A stretch of 64,000 nucleotides of DNA from Mugil cephalus (Eukaryota; Chordata; Actinopteri; Mugiliformes; Mugilidae), in NCBI RefSeq assembly GCF_022458985.1, contig NC_061772.1:8360001-8424000 (forward strand). Direction: 5' to 3'. The position numbers and the translations under genes are program-made. The notes beneath the pieces are model-generated. The model saw only the letters and a list, made by a program, of their open reading frames with translations, did no database searches and was not told where the DNA came from. Shown piece by piece: positions 63,101 to 64,000 of this stretch. Position 1 is the first letter of the stretch. Every line of letters begins with the position of its first letter.

Positions 63101-63338
63101 ACGTGCTTTTGGATGTGTTTACATACTCACCCTGACCCAAATGTGCAAGTGTGAACCTTGGTGTTTATCTGTGTTCATTCATCGCAGGCTGGAGGAGGTC
63201 CACGGTATGGCCAACCGCATCATTAAGATGAGAGAGCAGCTGGTGGCTGGTCTGAAGAAGCAGGGCTCCAGCCACAACTGGCAGCACGTCATCGACCAGA
63301 TCGGGATGTTCTGCTTCACAGGCCTCAAACCTGAACAG
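57127..63338 (+). CDS. got2: Mitochondrial aspartate aminotransferase, 9 of 10 exons, 3' partial
   Basis: PLP enzyme of the mitochondrial matrix interconverting aspartate and 2-oxoglutarate with oxaloacetate and glutamate; part of the malate-aspartate shuttle. Exons: 57127-57209, 60617-60773, 61121-61249, 61330-61389, 61473-61634, 62084-62188, 62326-62476, 62933-63098, 63188-63338, joining in phase to 388 codons. Human GOT2 has 430; the missing last exon (about 42 codons) is expected beyond the window. Exon 1 encodes a basic, acidic-poor mitochondrial presequence. The mature part begins near [20 protein letters not shown], followed by [60 protein letters not shown], and the PLP lysine Lys277 in [14 protein letters not shown]. 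The presequence and [12 protein letters not shown] distinguish it from cytosolic GOT1. Teleost paralogue a or b was not resolved. Confidence 0.95.
57840..57950. promoter_or_regulatory. Promoter-like CpG/CCAAT/ETS cluster inside got2 intron 1
   Basis: Two identical CTGATTGGCT inverted CCAAT boxes occur 31 bp apart (cores at 57867-57874 and 57898-57905), followed by an ETS site TTCCGG (57909-57914), a CRE half-like TGATGACGC and a CpG-rich CTACCGGCGCCG. Equal CCAAT spacing of three helical turns is typical of NF-Y-driven, TATA-less promoters. It lies about 650 bp downstream of got2 exon 1, so it could be an alternative promoter or the start of a noncoding transcript. Motif-based inference. Confidence 0.45.
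59631..59687. repeat. (TG)n/(GGGTGT)n and (TA)n simple repeat
   Basis: GT-rich run with GGGTGTG variants grading into TATATATATA, in got2 intron 1. Confidence 0.9.
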
Positions 63339-64000
63339 GTACTGAGATTCTATCCACAGATAAATATATTCTTTATTAAAACCCATTTTATAAGTGATTC
63401 ATTCCAGGAATCAAACCAACTTAATTAAATTATTTTGTGCAACAGTAAATATATGGTTTGACAATTAAAGTGCTCTTTACCTATTAATTGTAAAGGAGCG
63501 TACACACACAGAAGGATACAAGCAGCAATGTGGTAGCAAGAGACCACAAAATGTTAATGAAATTCAGAGAGTTGTAGGCCAGATACCAAGTTGAGCTAAT
63601 CACAAATTAGAGGAAATGACCAATGTCAGCAACTGATAACAGTTGATTGAGGTGTTGCGCAAATGCAGACGCTCACCGTAATTTTCCGCCGTTGTCAACT
63701 TTATTTTACTGACTAACATCCTGAAATATCTGCTTGTTGCCTCCAAGTGCCAAGAAGTGGACTGACCTGTGAAATGGCTAATGGATATTATGTATTTTAA
63801 TGCAGGTTATGATGTAAAGCTACCTTTTGTCAATGCATCCTGTAGCTGTTTCCCTGTTTAATGCTAACCAGCTGCTTGCTCTAGCTGCACATTTACAGCA
63901 CAGATGTGTGATTCCCGTAATACTGAACCATTCGTTTAACCTCAAACAGCCGACACCGAGAAAAAAACGAATCAGTTTACAAAGAAGTGTCTGAAGCTTT
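63339..64000. other. got2 last intron (partial) to the window end
   Basis: After the donor CAG|GTACTG the sequence is AT-rich with no acceptor and no match to the conserved C-terminal region of GOT2. The terminal exon must lie past 64000. Confidence 0.75.

Overview
This window is nuclear DNA from a ray-finned fish, most likely a percomorph teleost. The evidence is intron-split genes with GT/AG junctions and short introns, AT-rich intergenic DNA full of microsatellites, and relics of typically fish repeat families (Tc1/mariner, L2/Rex-type LINEs, tRNA-derived SINEs). I see no bacterial, plasmid or phage features. Family calls come from recognising translated protein, not from a database search.

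Six protein-coding genes can be assembled, all on the + strand: thap11 (single-exon THAP zinc-finger factor, 1425-2243); nrn1l (GPI-anchored neuritin-like protein, 3 exons, 7125-9948); slc38a8 (sodium-coupled amino-acid transporter, 10 exons, 14136-19019); cmtr2 (mRNA cap2 2'-O-methyltransferase, 2 coding exons, 26789-30906, plus a likely noncoding first exon near 24.85 kb); calb2 (calretinin, 11 exons, 42396-52081); and got2 (mitochondrial aspartate aminotransferase, 9 exons visible, 57127-63338, last exon beyond the window). All exon phases join without a frame break, and predicted lengths match the families (272, 168, 442, 768, 271 and at least 388 residues).

The genes are not an operon or a pathway. 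They are a microsyntenic block whose human orthologues all lie, as I recall, on chromosome 16q but in a different arrangement, so the block is best read as an ancestral vertebrate linkage group reshuffled locally. Several have retinal or neural roles (slc38a8, calb2, nrn1l); the others are housekeeping or general regulators.

The rest is intergenic and intronic DNA. 1-1.4 kb: LINE scrap and the thap11 promoter with two THAP11/ZNF143-type sites. 19-24.8 kb: a MITE, a degenerate reverse-transcriptase fragment and a LINE tail. 31-42.4 kb: gene-free DNA with possible conserved noncoding elements and a Tc1 terminus. 42.5-47.2 kb: the large first intron of calb2, holding a Tc1 transposase relic. 52-57 kb: two SINE fragments and an unidentified broken coding fragment. 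57.2-60.6 kb: got2 intron 1 with an internal CpG/CCAAT/ETS cluster.

I did not find a convincing previously undescribed system. The best leads are the possible thap11 autoregulatory sites, the internal promoter-like cluster in got2 intron 1, the unidentified broken coding fragment near 55.7-56.0 kb, and the intron splitting the cmtr2 coding region.
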